Both the position numbers and the translations under genes were made by a program. From Eutreptiella sp. 'Long Island Sound 2002' (taxonomy: Eukaryota > Euglenozoa > Euglenophyceae > Eutreptiales > Eutreptiaceae), in NCBI GenBank assembly GCA_964036045.1, contig OZ038381.1, forward strand, positions 100,879,367 through 100,943,366: DNA of 64,000 nucleotides. The letters are read 5' to 3'. The notes beneath the pieces were generated by a model. That model searched no databases. It saw only the letters and a program-made list of their open reading frames with translations, and was not told the origin of the DNA. Below, one piece after another: positions 43,695 through 53,718 of the stretch (position 1 is its first letter; every line of letters begins with the position of its first letter).

Positions 43695-45830
43695 ATGGAG
43701 GTTTGGGGCAACTATGAGCTGTCCGATGGTGACATGGTGCATCGCTGGATCTCTGCCAACCCCAACTGGCACCCCTTGAAGCCGGACTTCCAAGCGAGGG
43801 TGCATGGAGATGGCATCTCAGGACAAGGTGTTTGGATCAGCTGTGCCAATAAGCCACACGCCAATGTCACTGGCACCTATTGGTGTAACGTTGTCCTCGA
43901 CACAGGTGCCTTTCGCACCTTGCGTAGGGAGATCCAGCCAGGAGCAGCATGGCCCGAACTGCTGGCAAACATCCGGGCTGAACCAAGGGACACGCCTCCC
44001 CTATCAAACGAGGCCCAGGACATCCTGAAACACCTTGTCACAGCTGTGCGGCAGGTGTTGGATGAGTCATGCATCACAGCATTGACTGGAGGTGGTGGCA
44101 CAGAGAAGTCACAGACCATGGTGGCATGCATCAAGGCCGTGCTATGGCAGCAAGGCCTCGTGGTCGCCCAGAACCCCGATCCTGTTGACATGGGAACGTT
44201 CAACATGGGCAGGAAGGTGGGGGGACCTGACGAAGATGCCCAACCCCGCGCATGCGTGTTGGTGACTGCACCCACGAACGCACAAGTCGACATGTTGTTG
44301 GCAAGCGCGCACGAGGAGTGTTACAAGGACACTGTGTTTCGTGAGAAGGTGGTTGGCGACCACCGAGCCCCCTGGTTGCGCCTCGGAGCCCAACGGGCTA
44401 CTGCCCCACCAGGGCTGCCGTCCTTCGACCAGCTGAATGTGCAGGAGACCTTGGGGCACACCCCAGGTGACAAGGCTACCCTCAAATGTGCCCTCAACTC
44501 CCGCCGTGTGTTGTGTGCCACGGCCGGGATGGTTGCTAACCGGCACAAGATGCTGCTTGGGAAAGGGAAGGAAAAAACGAGGTTTGCGTTCAGCTTTTTG
44601 GATGAGGCGTCGAGGCACAGCATCCCCGTGCGCCTGGACTTGGCTGCCATGGGCAGCCAATGTCTGCTGTGTCGTGACTCGGGGCAGTTCCGGCCCTACA
44701 GCCACGTCCGGCTTTTGGCAAGTGCGTGTGAGGCTGAGGTAGTCCCCGAAGCAGTGGCATGGCCAAGGGATGACACCTTCAAGTTCAACGGGGTTGTAAG
44801 GGAATCTTCTGGCCCGCAAGTGCGTTGGCATGATTCGCATCGGTTTTGCACCACCAGCACCTTGCAATTCTTTTTGTACCGCACGCGCTGCCGGGCCAAT
44901 ATCCTGGTACAACAGTACCGGATGACCAAGCCGCTGGCCACGCTCATGCGTGCCTTGTTTCCGGGGGGGGACCACTCATCTCAGAGTCCCCTCCCCGACC
45001 CCATCCTGAACAACCCCATCCGCATTGTGGACCTCAATGGGCTCACCTGGTGGGAGGAGTTGGAGCGGACTTTGGGGGCAGAGGATCTAGGTAGAATGTT
45101 CAGTGATGTAGAGGAAGCATGGGCCAACCTGCGAATGGGTCCGGTGTTGCTGAACAAGGGGGGCCTGAGCATGGACGAGGGTCTGCTGGTGTGCCATTTT
45201 TTGGACTATGCTGTCATGAGAGGCACCTACCCAGCACAGTCGGTAGCGGTAGTGACGACACACTATGCGCAGATGGTGTGGCTCCAACACTGCGTGAGGT
45301 TTGTTGGTCGCAAGTGGCAGGCCCATCCGGCAAACCTTCTGAGAACGGTTGCGACCCTCGATAGGTTGCAGGGGCTGCAAGCCCTAGTGATCCTGCCCTC
45401 CCTGATGTCCCCGACCCTAGGGATCATGCACAACATCTGGCGGTCAAACACCCTGACTAGCCGGGCGCAGTCGGAGCTGCACCTCTTTGGGCGGTTTACA
45501 GAGCGGACCACCCACCCCACCCCTGGTGTATGGCTGGATGCACTGCAAGCGGTGGAGTGGGAAGCAGGCTCTCGGACTGTGAGCGACACTCTTCAGCTGG
45601 CAGGGGTTCTGAGGGAGGCAGCAGTTGTTGAGAAGATTGTGCATGGCACAATCTACCGGTTGGCCGGGGGGGTGGTGGGGCACTGGCTGTGGGGCCATGG
45701 AAGAGGCACACGAGGGCACGGGACCCATGGGGGTATGCACCAGGTAGTGCGGATCAGTTGCTTGACTTTGAGCGCATCATGGCCAACACTCGGAAGGATG
45801 AGGTGTGAGTGCGTGTCAAGGATCCACTAG
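43695..45830 (+). CDS. UPF1-like SF1 helicase (unit copy 2, open for 711 codons)
   Basis: The motifs appear in the order and spacing of UPF1/DNA2-type SF1B helicases: GGGGTEKS (132-139, phosphate loop, but Glu where Gly is usual), VLVTAPTNAQVDM (188-200, Ia), RVLCATAGMV (271-280, Ic), LDEAS (302-306, II), RDSGQFRPYS (327-336, III; copy 1 keeps GDPGQF), QQYRM (406-410, IV), TVATLDRLQGLQ (551-562, V) and TLTSRAQSELHLFG (586-599, VI with the TSRA Arg). It would be a nucleic-acid-dependent ATPase, though the altered P-loop and motif III make activity doubtful. The natural C-terminus is probably lost: after a G run near 45665 the protein-like sequence continues in another frame to TAG 45977-45979. 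It lies directly behind the Pro/Ala repeat frame. Confidence 0.8.
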   Translation: MEVWGNYELSDGDMVHRWISANPNWHPLKPDFQARVHGDGISGQGVWISCANKPHANVTGTYWCNVVLDTGAFRTLRREIQPGAAWPELLANIRAEPRDTPPLSNEAQDILKHLVTAVRQVLDESCITALTGGGGTEKSQTMVACIKAVLWQQGLVVAQNPDPVDMGTFNMGRKVGGPDEDAQPRACVLVTAPTNAQVDMLLASAHEECYKDTVFREKVVGDHRAPWLRLGAQRATAPPGLPSFDQLNVQETLGHTPGDKATLKCALNSRRVLCATAGMVANRHKMLLGKGKEKTRFAFSFLDEASRHSIPVRLDLAAMGSQCLLCRDSGQFRPYSHVRLLASACEAEVVPEAVAWPRDDTFKFNGVVRESSGPQVRWHDSHRFCTTSTLQFFLYRTRCRANILVQQYRMTKPLATLMRALFPGGDHSSQSPLPDPILNNPIRIVDLNGLTWWEELERTLGAEDLGRMFSDVEEAWANLRMGPVLLNKGGLSMDEGLLVCHFLDYAVMRGTYPAQSVAVVTTHYAQMVWLQHCVRFVGRKWQAHPANLLRTVATLDRLQGLQALVILPSLMSPTLGIMHNIWRSNTLTSRAQSELHLFGRFTERTTHPTPGVWLDALQAVEWEAGSRTVSDTLQLAGVLREAAVVEKIVHGTIYRLAGGVVGHWLWGHGRGTRGHGTHGGMHQVVRISCLTLSASWPTLGRMRCECVSRIH

Positions 45831-46639
45831 GGAACATTGTGAAACCCCGCCTTCTGGGGGTCATCCTACCTGACTTCACCGAACGGGCGCTCCGGTACGT
45901 CCCGGTTGAGGACGATGGACAGGATTCGGGGGACTGGGGGGGGCTGGTGAGGGTAACCCACACATCCAAGCTTGACTAGTGGGGGCAGAGACTCAACGGC
46001 ACCTGGTGGGAAAGCCCCTCTACCACAAGCAGAAGTACCATAATGAGAACACAGTAGGGACGTACCACACGATCGAACTGCCCTTGTGGCAAGACGCGTA
46101 CGGCTGCCTGGATTCGCTGCCGTTTTTGTGTGCGGACTTCCGCACCCCTTTTGGGGCCGCTGCCCTGGGACCGTTGGGTTGTGTGCACCAGTTCAAGTGC
46201 ACGAGCAGGAAGCCCTCCAATGTGGGTGGCGCAAGCTGCCCCATGGGGTGAAAGATTATATTCTCGGGCGCCACTAAGCTGACCCTCTGAGGCAGCATGG
46301 TTTCCATGCAGGCTTGACCATGGCGCCAGGCCTGCATGTTGTCTAACCCTGTCTGTAGAAGAACATGCATTGACCCATGGCCTCTGACTATCCCTGGCAC
46401 ATCACAACAGTACCAGTCACAGCACCAGCGGGAAAGGGTACACACATGTGATCACCACCATGTTTGCTGCTTTGGGCGTTGACTATGTTTGCCTGCAATG
46501 GTACGAGTGTGCCCATGCCTGCCTGCCCAAGATTGAAGAAGGTCTCCAAAGTCTTCCAACAATGTCGAGGCGGGGTGACCCAAAAAGGATGTTGAAGACA
46601 CGCCAATGATAACTGACATTCAACAATGATAAATGACAA
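45831..46639 (+). other. distal helicase frame and non-coding end of unit copy 2
   Basis: Protein-like sequence in a shifted frame (LGVILPDFTERALRYVPVED) ends at TAG 45977, and a further frame to 46251 reads PLYHKQKYHNENTVGTYHTI. After 46280 I see no gene up to the satellite. Confidence 0.35.
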
Positions 46640-47208
46640 TTGACGGATGTATGTCCGTCAAATATTTGGGGGGCCTACACCCCCCACATATTTGACGGAT
46701 GTACGCCAGTCAAATATTTGGGGGGTGTAGACCCCCTAAATATTTGACGGATGTGGTTCCGTCAAATATTTGGGGGGCCTACATCCCCAGAATATTTGAC
46801 TGATGTGCGTCCGTCAAATATTTGGGGGCTCTAGACCCCCAAGATATTTGACGGATGTACGTCCGTCAAATATTTGGGGGCTGTAGACCCCCTAAATATT
46901 TGACGGACGTGCGTCCGTCAAATATTTGGGGGCTCTAGACCCCCAGAATATTTGAGGGATACGCGCCCGTCAAATATTCGGGGGCTCTAGACCCCCAAAA
47001 TAATTGACGGATGTACGTCCGTCAAATATTTGGGGGCTATAGACCCCCAGAATATTTGACGGCCGTACGTCCGTCAAATATTTGGGGGCTCTAGACCCCC
47101 AAAATATTTGCAGATGTACGTCCGTCAAATATTTGGGGGCTGCAGACCGCCAAAATATTCGACGGATGTCCGTCTGTCAAATATTTGCGGGCTCTAGACC
47201 CCTAAAAT
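46640..47208. repeat. 52 bp palindromic satellite, array 2
   Basis: About 11 units of the same family as 24148-25986, in the same order of variants, ending at AAAAT where the transposon starts. With array 3 it formed one array before the insertion. Confidence 0.95.
47204..47208. repeat. target site duplication AAAAT, left copy
   Basis: AAAAT precedes the left terminal repeat and recurs at 53744-53748 after the right one; the empty paralogous site at 24505-24509 has it once. One base could be shared with the termini, so 3-5 bp is the safe range, with 5 best supported. Confidence 0.75.
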
Positions 47209-47233
47209 CTTAGGCGTCACAAGTTGCCCACCC
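47209..47233 (+). repeat. left terminal inverted repeat, 25 bp
   Basis: Begins CTTAGGCGTCACAAGTTGCC and ends CACCC; perfect reverse complement of 53719-53743. Similarity stops immediately after base 25. Confidence 0.95.
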
Positions 47234-47421
47234 TCTAGGACCCCGTATACGCGCGATTTGACAATATTCTACATTTCCACTTTGAATATGTTATTTGACG
47301 TATGTGACCAAAGTTGTTGGCAGAGCTGTGTGACACCCGTTGAAATACGTGTTGATGTGTTAGCCTTGTGCATCCCCGTCTTCTAGTGTGTTGTATTTGA
47401 CGTTTTCCTGAAGCTGGCCGT

Positions 47422-47717
47422 GGCCGAAATTTCGGCCAAGTTTTGGGTAACATTCCAAACAACTCTGTGTATATGCAGTTTTTGACCCTTCTGGCCGAAA
47501 TTTCGGTCGGCTTTTTGGTTCCTTGTGAATAGGCATAGTTATTTTCATTTTTCTTAGGGCTGGCCGAAATTTCGGCCAGCTTTTTGGTCTGTTCACTATT
47601 CAAGCACTTATATTCTGGTTTTTGGCCGGTCTAGCCGAAATTTCGGCCAGCTTTTCCTATTTTTGAACATTTAGGCAATTATTTCCCCTTTGAACACACC
47701 TAGCCGAAATTTCGGCA
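47422..47717. repeat. five subterminal palindromes at ~70 bp spacing
   Basis: GGCCGAAATTTCGGCC or a one-to-two-base variant starts at 47422, 47493, 47562, 47633 and 47702, giving intervals of 71, 69, 71 and 69 bases. Most copies extend to a longer inverted repeat (CTGGCC...GGCCAGC) followed by TTTT. The spacers differ in sequence. Position next to the terminus suggests binding sites for the transposase. Confidence 0.85.
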
Positions 47718-47790
47718 AGCTTGCAATTGTCGTTGTTCATGAGTATTACACCGTACACTCCTCAATAACCGTTTTCTTCTCTCAGGATCA

Positions 47791-50161
47791 ATGTCTTCTG
47801 CTATTACTGTCAATGTTGTACATGCTGGAGTTACTGGTGCTTTTGCTACTACAGCCAAGGGGCTGTTGCGAAATGCATTACATGGTGGGACTCTGCAAAA
47901 GCTTTTGCAATTCTGCCTCATGTTGCGGAAGAATCGCAGGAGCCGGCACTCCCTGACACAGTTGAAGGCTGTCGCCACTGAGAAGAAGCCCCCACGATGG
48001 CACATGACATTTTTGTCACAGTTCCATGCCCTATACTGCCTGCTGCGCCGTATGGCCCTCCCATACTCTAAATGTGGGTCTGGTTACAACTCGGGTATTA
48101 TGTCCTGCCGCCAACGCCGTAAGGTAGGAGTCCTTGGTCAGTGTAACACTAAGCAGGAGTCCATTCACCATCGTGCTGGACTAGCAGCACACAACTTGTG
48201 GAACACCATGCACCGTAGGCAAGTTTGTATATGGTTTGATAACCTGAGGCGTTACAGGTCGGGAGCTCATCCCCATACACCCGACTTAACCCTAAACTGT
48301 ACAGTTGTTGCTGTTTTGCATACTACTGTCCTACCTGCATACCGGGGTCTGCCGGAGCTGGCCGAAATTGAGGCCAGAGTACCAAAGGTTGCCGATGACG
48401 TCTTTCGCTCACATAGAGCATTGTTTGATCGTATTGATGTTGCCAACCAAGGTATTCAGAGAGTTTGGGTCCGTGCTCCTTTGGATTTTGCCAGAAAAAA
48501 TGTTCGTTCCCTCAACTGGAGACCCTTTTTCCTGTCTAAGCTCCGCTCCGGCACACACAAAGAGCTTTTTGCAAGTCGTGGTTGATTTGTCATGTGTGGA
48601 ACACCGCACCAGACACTGTGTTCCGCTGCTTGTGGACATGAAAATACACTTTGCCCTACTTAAGCTGTGTTATGGTGCTGCTTATGTTCCCTGGAATGTA
48701 CCACAATTACTGTTGGGTTTTCCTTTGGTGTACAGAGTATGGCATAGCTATAACTATTGCGTTGAATTGATCTACAGGGCGTTCCTGCCGTTCATTAAGT
48801 TTTTGGAGCAGGGGAACAGCCTTCAGGTTGGGTCTATCCTCCCTCGCAAGGTCAAGGTCATCCATATGGAGAAGACGTTGCTTGGACTCATGCTAGTCAC
48901 ATCGTCCAATAGAGGCAGACTAGATGAGCGCGTCACTTCCCTGCTCAATAGCCAGAGGGACTTGACACCCATTCAGCGCAAGGGTTTGCGTATGTTATTA
49001 GCCCTTAAGGCTTTGCTGTACACATACTGTCCAGCTGCTTTCAGCATTGGGACTTTGGTTCGTGAGTGCAGCTGGGAGGGCCGGGGGGCAGGTTCCGGGA
49101 TTGTTGCTAAGCAGGCACTTGAGATGTCCCTACTGCTCATGCTGAACATCCTAAAGCCCGAGGAGCAGTTAGCCACGGAGTATGTGAAAAACACTGCTGT
49201 TGCTCTTTTGTTTCGGAGTCAGTGGCATTCCGCCTCCCTAGGGTGTATCCACTCTGAGGAGTTGGGTGAGGCACTTCTGAGTCGGTTCTCAGCCCACTGT
49301 CGCCGCAGCACTGCATGTACTAGTGTCCAACAGTATTCTGTTTTATTTCTGACACTTCCCCCTGTCCAACCGGGAGAGAAAGTTTTGCGTGGTGTGCTGA
49401 CTGAGAGATCCGTGGCAATGTTCTCTGCCAATCTTAAACAATTCATCTTGACAGCCCCTACACAGAGCCTGCCCATTTGTGTTCCCGTTCCGGACTATAA
49501 AGTTGAGGTGAGAAGACTGGATGCAGTTGAGGATTTGACGTTCCCCGGTACCATGTCTAGGACACGAATCACCACAGACCGTTTAAAAGTGGTTCTGTTG
49601 CATGCAATGCAAAACTTGGTTGCGCGTACCAGGGTTCCTGAGGGTGTTGAGGATTTTTTACAGACAAATGCACCTGCCCGCACTGCTGCCGAGCAAGGGG
49701 TGTTGCGTACTGCACATGCTTCTTTCCGCGCTGCCAACCGTGCACCGCCTGCTGCTGCTGCTGCTGCTCCTGGTGGATTTGCCTTGCCCCCAAAACCACC
49801 CCCGAAGCCCCGAGCCAGAGGCCCCCCAGTAACCCCCCCGCCCCCCCCCGCCCAGTACCCCCCCCCCGCCCCTGATGATTCCATTGCTGTCGACTCTTGT
49901 GATAGTGACCAGGGTATTGATTGTGATGCAGACAGCGTTGCCTCCTTTGAAGCCCTAGATGAGGCGGAACACATCCGTGTGGATACCCAGGACCGGGACT
50001 GTTTTCTGTTTGCAGCTGTGTTTGTCACTGTGGTATGGGTTCTGCCACGCATTGCCAGTGATTTTGGTGTGTCTATTTGCTGTTTCATGCTTTTCTGGCC
50101 AAAAATTCGGCCAGACTTGGTGTTTTGTCATATGGCGACCCCCAGAACACAAATGACATAA
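47791..50161 (+). CDS. transposase candidate, unknown superfamily (one frameshift)
   Basis: ATG 47791 follows an acceptor-like TTCTTCTCTCAG, so a 5' exon or untranslated intron may lie upstream. The frame runs 264 codons, then must skip one T in the run at 48566-48570 (AGAGCTTTTTGC) to continue in the frame open to TAA 50159-50161; joined, about 789 residues. Features: a basic start, a Cys/His-containing segment near residue 100 (GQCNTKQESIHH), CIWFDNLRRYRSG near 150, VVDLSC near 265, LLVDMKIHFALLKLCYG near 285, FPLVYRVWHSYNYC near 310, and a Pro-rich then acidic tail. The Asp residues in the WFDN, VVDL and LVDM contexts are candidates for catalysis, but I cannot name a DDE family. It is the largest gene of the element and so the likely transposase. 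The last ~50 codons run into palindrome sequence and may be intronic. Confidence 0.7.
48360..48375 (+). repeat. degenerate palindrome inside the coding sequence
   Basis: GGCCGAAATTGAGGCC encodes part of ELAEIEAR in the transposase frame. It matches the noncoding palindrome at 14 of 16 bases and is the only copy within an exon. Confidence 0.6.
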
Positions 50162-50251
50162 GGTTTTGGCCGAAATTTCGGCCAGCCTCTCAGAATGGTA
50201 TTTGTGGACAGTGGTTTGACATGCAGAGCAGTGCTAGCCGAAATTTCGGCC
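50097..50251. repeat. three palindromes between the two transposon genes
   Basis: Copies at 50097-50112 (GGCCAAAAATTCGGCC), 50168-50183 (perfect) and 50236-50251 (AGCCGAAATTTCGGCC), intervals 71 and 68 bases, the same rhythm as the left-end cluster. Confidence 0.85.
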
Positions 50252-50372
50252 AGGTTATCCGATTTTCCTGCCGGCCAGTCCGTTTTGGTCCTTTTTTGGT
50301 TGATCTGTGCTTGTTATTTGCTATCTGGGAACTCTCCCCTTCATGAAATGTTGCCCTGTAGCCCTTTGTTTT

Positions 50373-52961
50373 ATGACTGAGTCAGGAGGGGTATCACAGG
50401 ACATGGATGTTTCGCCAGATGGTGAGCCTGCAGCAGACAATGGGCAATCTCAAGTGCAATCCCAGTCTCAAGAGGACCAGGCGGGCACAGAGGGACTTCG
50501 AAAGAAGCCTAAGGCCGCACCAAAGAAAAATTCATCATCCTCCATCAAGTTATCTGACTCGGTTACGTCAACGACGAAAATAAAGGTTCGGTGGGATCAG
50601 ATTATTATCGACCACGACCGAAAATTTGGGCACGTCCGTAGGATTTCGGATGATCGCGTGCAACGCCGCTACGACGATGTGAAGGCAGCCCCGCCTGTGG
50701 ATTACATCCAGGATCTTCTTTTTTATAAAGTCACTCGTATGTGTGTTGTGGTATTCTTCTCGATAGTACCGTTTTCGCGTCTGAATTTTCGACCCTGCTG
50801 TTACGAATATTCCTCTTGCACAGCCACACCCTTGGTTTTGTTTGGGGGGTCAGCATGTTTACACTGCTGCCCAAAAACACAAGACCGAATTTGAGATGAA
50901 AAATATGGAGACTCCGGATTGGACCCTGGTATTTGGTGGTTATGAAGTCAAACAGGACTGCCCCCTGCGGACTAGGCGCCGGCTTGCAGGTTTACATCAA
51001 ATCCAAACCACTGCTGGCTCAGCATCCACCACATCGGAGCGAATGTCCCTACTCCTGGATAGGCTTGAGGATGAGGATGCCAATGAGTACACCCTGTACC
51101 ATCACATTACTGTTATGCTTGAAGAGTGTGGTGTTACTGCTGAGGAAGGCACTGTGGTGTGTTTCGTTTATTAATTCGGTTTCGTCGATCGACTTTGCCG
51201 AAATTTCGGCCAGCTTCTATGTTCCACATGTTCTCTTGTGCAGAGTGCTGTTGCCAAACTGTGAGGTGGCGTTGGGCGTTTGGTGAAATTTGTGGGTCTT
51301 CCTTCAGCAGACGCCATGGCAGCCATGGAAAAGCGTGGACTACATCCCGCACTGGGTACGTTCAAGGAAGTGGAAGGCATCACGCCTGACCGACTTCGCG
51401 ACATCGAAGGTTACATGGATGGGACAAAAAGTACCCTACCTGGTCTCAACAAAAATATAAAAGATGTTAAAAAGGCCCAAATGTGGTCGTGGCACATTCT
51501 TCATCCCGAGGCGGTTACCACTGGGCTTGTGAACAACACCAGAGGTATGTTCTGGTCAAACACGGGTTTGTATTCGAATAAATCGACCGACCTGGCCGAA
51601 ATTTCGGCCAGCTTGTGTGTCGTTCAATTAATGCACAATAGGAGCCCACCCTGTGACACCACGTGTCTGCAGCTACACTTGGTACTATCGAGATGGCCAA
51701 AAGGCAGTGCGCTATTGCATCACACCTGAAGGTAGCCTATGGCAGTTGGACCTGGACTGAAGAAAACCCCTGGCCCCCGTGGTCAGCAGTAATTAAGGCC
51801 CCTCTTTGGAAGGAACCCAAATATGAGGGGTTGCGGGGATTGTTGCAGAAGCCTGTTGCTAAGCCTGTTTGTGAAAAATCTGATACTGGTCTGGTCAGTA
51901 TCCAGTGTGCTAGGGAGTCCCTCGTTGAGTCAAGCGCAGGCAAACTCATTGCAGAGTCAGGCCGTGTGGAACTGATGGCAATGCGTTGTGGAGTCCCTGT
52001 TCCCAGTATCATTAGTTCACTGCCCTTTGCTGCTTGTGTCATTCAGTTGCCCCGCCTCTATACAGCTGGTTTGCATAACCTGGTTGCGCAGCTGCTTTTG
52101 TCTGGTGTGCCTGTGTTCATTGCGGGTGAGTCTGCTGATGTGAAAGCCACTGTTGCTGCTTTGAAGGCCACTGTGGCCGAGGATATGTATCGGTGTGATG
52201 TTGCAATTTACAATTTGTCAAGCAAGACACCGCTGTACACTTCTACGTCCCATCCGGTTTCCATTTGTTCTGCCACTGCCTTTGATATCAGGCTGCCCCG
52301 TTACGTGGCTTTTACTGAAGGACCCATGTCGTCTGTGATGCCTGTTGAGATATTCTCCTTTCTTTTGAGCCTGGTTCCGGTCCCAGAACGGGCAGGCAAC
52401 TGGTTTTTGCTGGGGACTCTGTCTATGTATTTTGCAAGCATGATGTCTACCAGGTTTTCCAAGGACTGTAATGTTGTGTGTGCCCTTTTGGGTGAGGAGA
52501 CTGTTGTGCCGGATGAGTTTGTTCAGTCCATCAGAGCAGCTATCACGAACGTCGACACGTGCCCCCCCAAGTCATGGGAGGATGTGTACCACGACTTGGG
52601 GGCACGTTTTCCTGTGGATTATTCTGGGGTTAGGTATGTAGATGAGGATCGTGAGGAGCAAGATTGGGAGGCACAGTCGCAACCAGAGACACACACTCCA
52701 AAGAAGAAACCCAAAACTGCCCCTGCCCCCTCACCCAGTGGCACGCAGTGCGCTCAGGCCACCCCAGCTTCCTCCTCAGGCACTGTTGCCCCTACTGGCA
52801 AAGGTATGAATACTTTTGTGAATCATTTTTCACCATCCCAGGGTGGAAACACACAGTCACAGAACTCTGCCACTGCCAAGCCTGGTGCTGCAGCCCCTGC
52901 CAAGCCTCCTGCTAACAAAGGTGCTAAGAAGGCCCGTGCATCTGGTCTGCGCAAGCGCTAA
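50373..52961 (+). CDS. second transposon gene: ParB-like and methyltransferase-like features
   Basis: The reconstruction uses ATG 50373 and introns at about 50730-50823, 51157-51243 and 51545-51672; the last is well supported (AGAG|GTATG...TGCAG|CTACA, phase 1, frame continues). Total about 750 codons to TAA 52959-52961. The N-terminal 70 residues are Gln/Glu/Lys-rich. Then LGGQHVYTAAQ with RRRLAGLHQIQ downstream recalls the GQHR motif of ParB/sulfiredoxin-like domains. Later VFIAGESADVKATV ... DVAIYNLSS and MPVEIFSFLLSLVPVPERAGN ... LGTLSMYFASMMSTRFSKD follow the order of an N4/N6 DNA methyltransferase of the permuted class, with the catalytic PPY and the DPFxGSG loop not preserved. The tail is Pro/Lys-rich (GAKKARASGLRKR). 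One TGA at 51262-51264 interrupts the third exon as drawn. Assignment is inference. Confidence 0.6.
51196..51211. repeat. palindrome inside an intron of the second gene
   Basis: TGCCGAAATTTCGGCC followed by AGCTT, within the proposed intron 51157-51243. Confidence 0.85.
51545..51672 (+). other. intron with a perfect internal palindrome
   Basis: Donor GTATGTTC, acceptor TGTCTGCAG, 128 bases. GGCCGAAATTTCGGCC at 51594-51609 lies in its middle. Removing it joins the reading frames of the flanking exons in phase 1, the clearest intron in the window. Confidence 0.8.
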
Positions 52962-53002
52962 TGCCAGTCCTGCTGCTTATATTGCCTGTCAGCATGAAGT
53001 CT

Positions 53003-53322
53003 GGCCGAAATTTCGGCCAGCATGCAGTCCTCAGCCTCTTCAGCCTTTTATTATTGTGTTTCCCCATAGGCACTGCAAAAGTCTGATTTGATTCGTCAGG
53101 TGGCAAGTATTTGCTTGTAATTGAGTATGTTATGTTGCACACCCTGTTCAAATGTCACTGCTCCTGTGTTCCTTGCTCATGTCTACTTTGTTAGGTACCC
53201 ATTTAAGTGATCATATTCGGAGTTTCGATGGACCTGGCCGAAATTTCGGCCAGCTTAGGCCTGTCTGTCAAATAGGACCATGTGTTTGGACATTTTTCGA
53301 AGAGCTGGCCGAAATTTTGGCC
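53003..53322. repeat. three right-subterminal palindromes
   Basis: Perfect copies at 53003-53018 and 53236-53251, and GGCCGAAATTTTGGCC at 53307-53322 (71 bases after the previous one). They lie downstream of the second gene's stop, 420-740 bases from the right terminus. Confidence 0.85.
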
Positions 53323-53718
53323 ACGTTGGTTAAAATAGGAAATACAAGTACATGCTTTGGGATAGTTTTCTGTGTGCTTCAATGGAAGGTATGTTTGGGG
53401 TTCCCTCATCTGTGGTGTATAGGGGGGTTCTGTGATCAACCTCGAACAAAGGGGAGAGAAAAATAGGCAGCCCCCCCCCCCACACTGGAATGCAGTGGTC
53501 TAAATGTAAAACAACACTATATTTTGGTAACTGAATGTCTTTATTTTGAAAATCTGTGTGTTTCCAGAAATGCAAATAATGGCATATATTTGAAATACAC
53601 ACCTTGTTTTTGCATGTTGCCACCAGGGGGGCTTGGGTACCCAAAAAATAACACCCCTTTTCACATACTTTTCCCCTCATTACAACATGGACTTCCGTGG
53701 GCCATAGCGCCAGGTGGG
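53323..53718. other. right subterminal region, no gene
   Basis: It holds a 13-base C run near 53470 and no protein-like frame. It probably contains the 3' untranslated region of the second gene and sequences needed in cis for transposition. Confidence 0.45.

Larger units (their letters stand above)
25987..46639. repeat. ~20.5 kb duplicated unit, copy 2
   Basis: Direct copy of 3712-24147. It starts abruptly at CACCAAACACAAAGCCC directly after satellite sequence and ends in satellite at the same base context as copy 1. Some genes are better preserved here (first exon of the multi-exon gene, Pro/Ala repeat protein, helicase) and others worse (Pro/Ser-rich gene). Confidence 0.95.

Noticed and set aside
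47422-47717. CRISPR-like array (short palindromic repeats, even spacing)
   Set aside because: Repeats are only about 16-22 bases and vary, the host is eukaryotic, no cas gene is present, and further copies lie singly in introns and at the other end of the same transposon.
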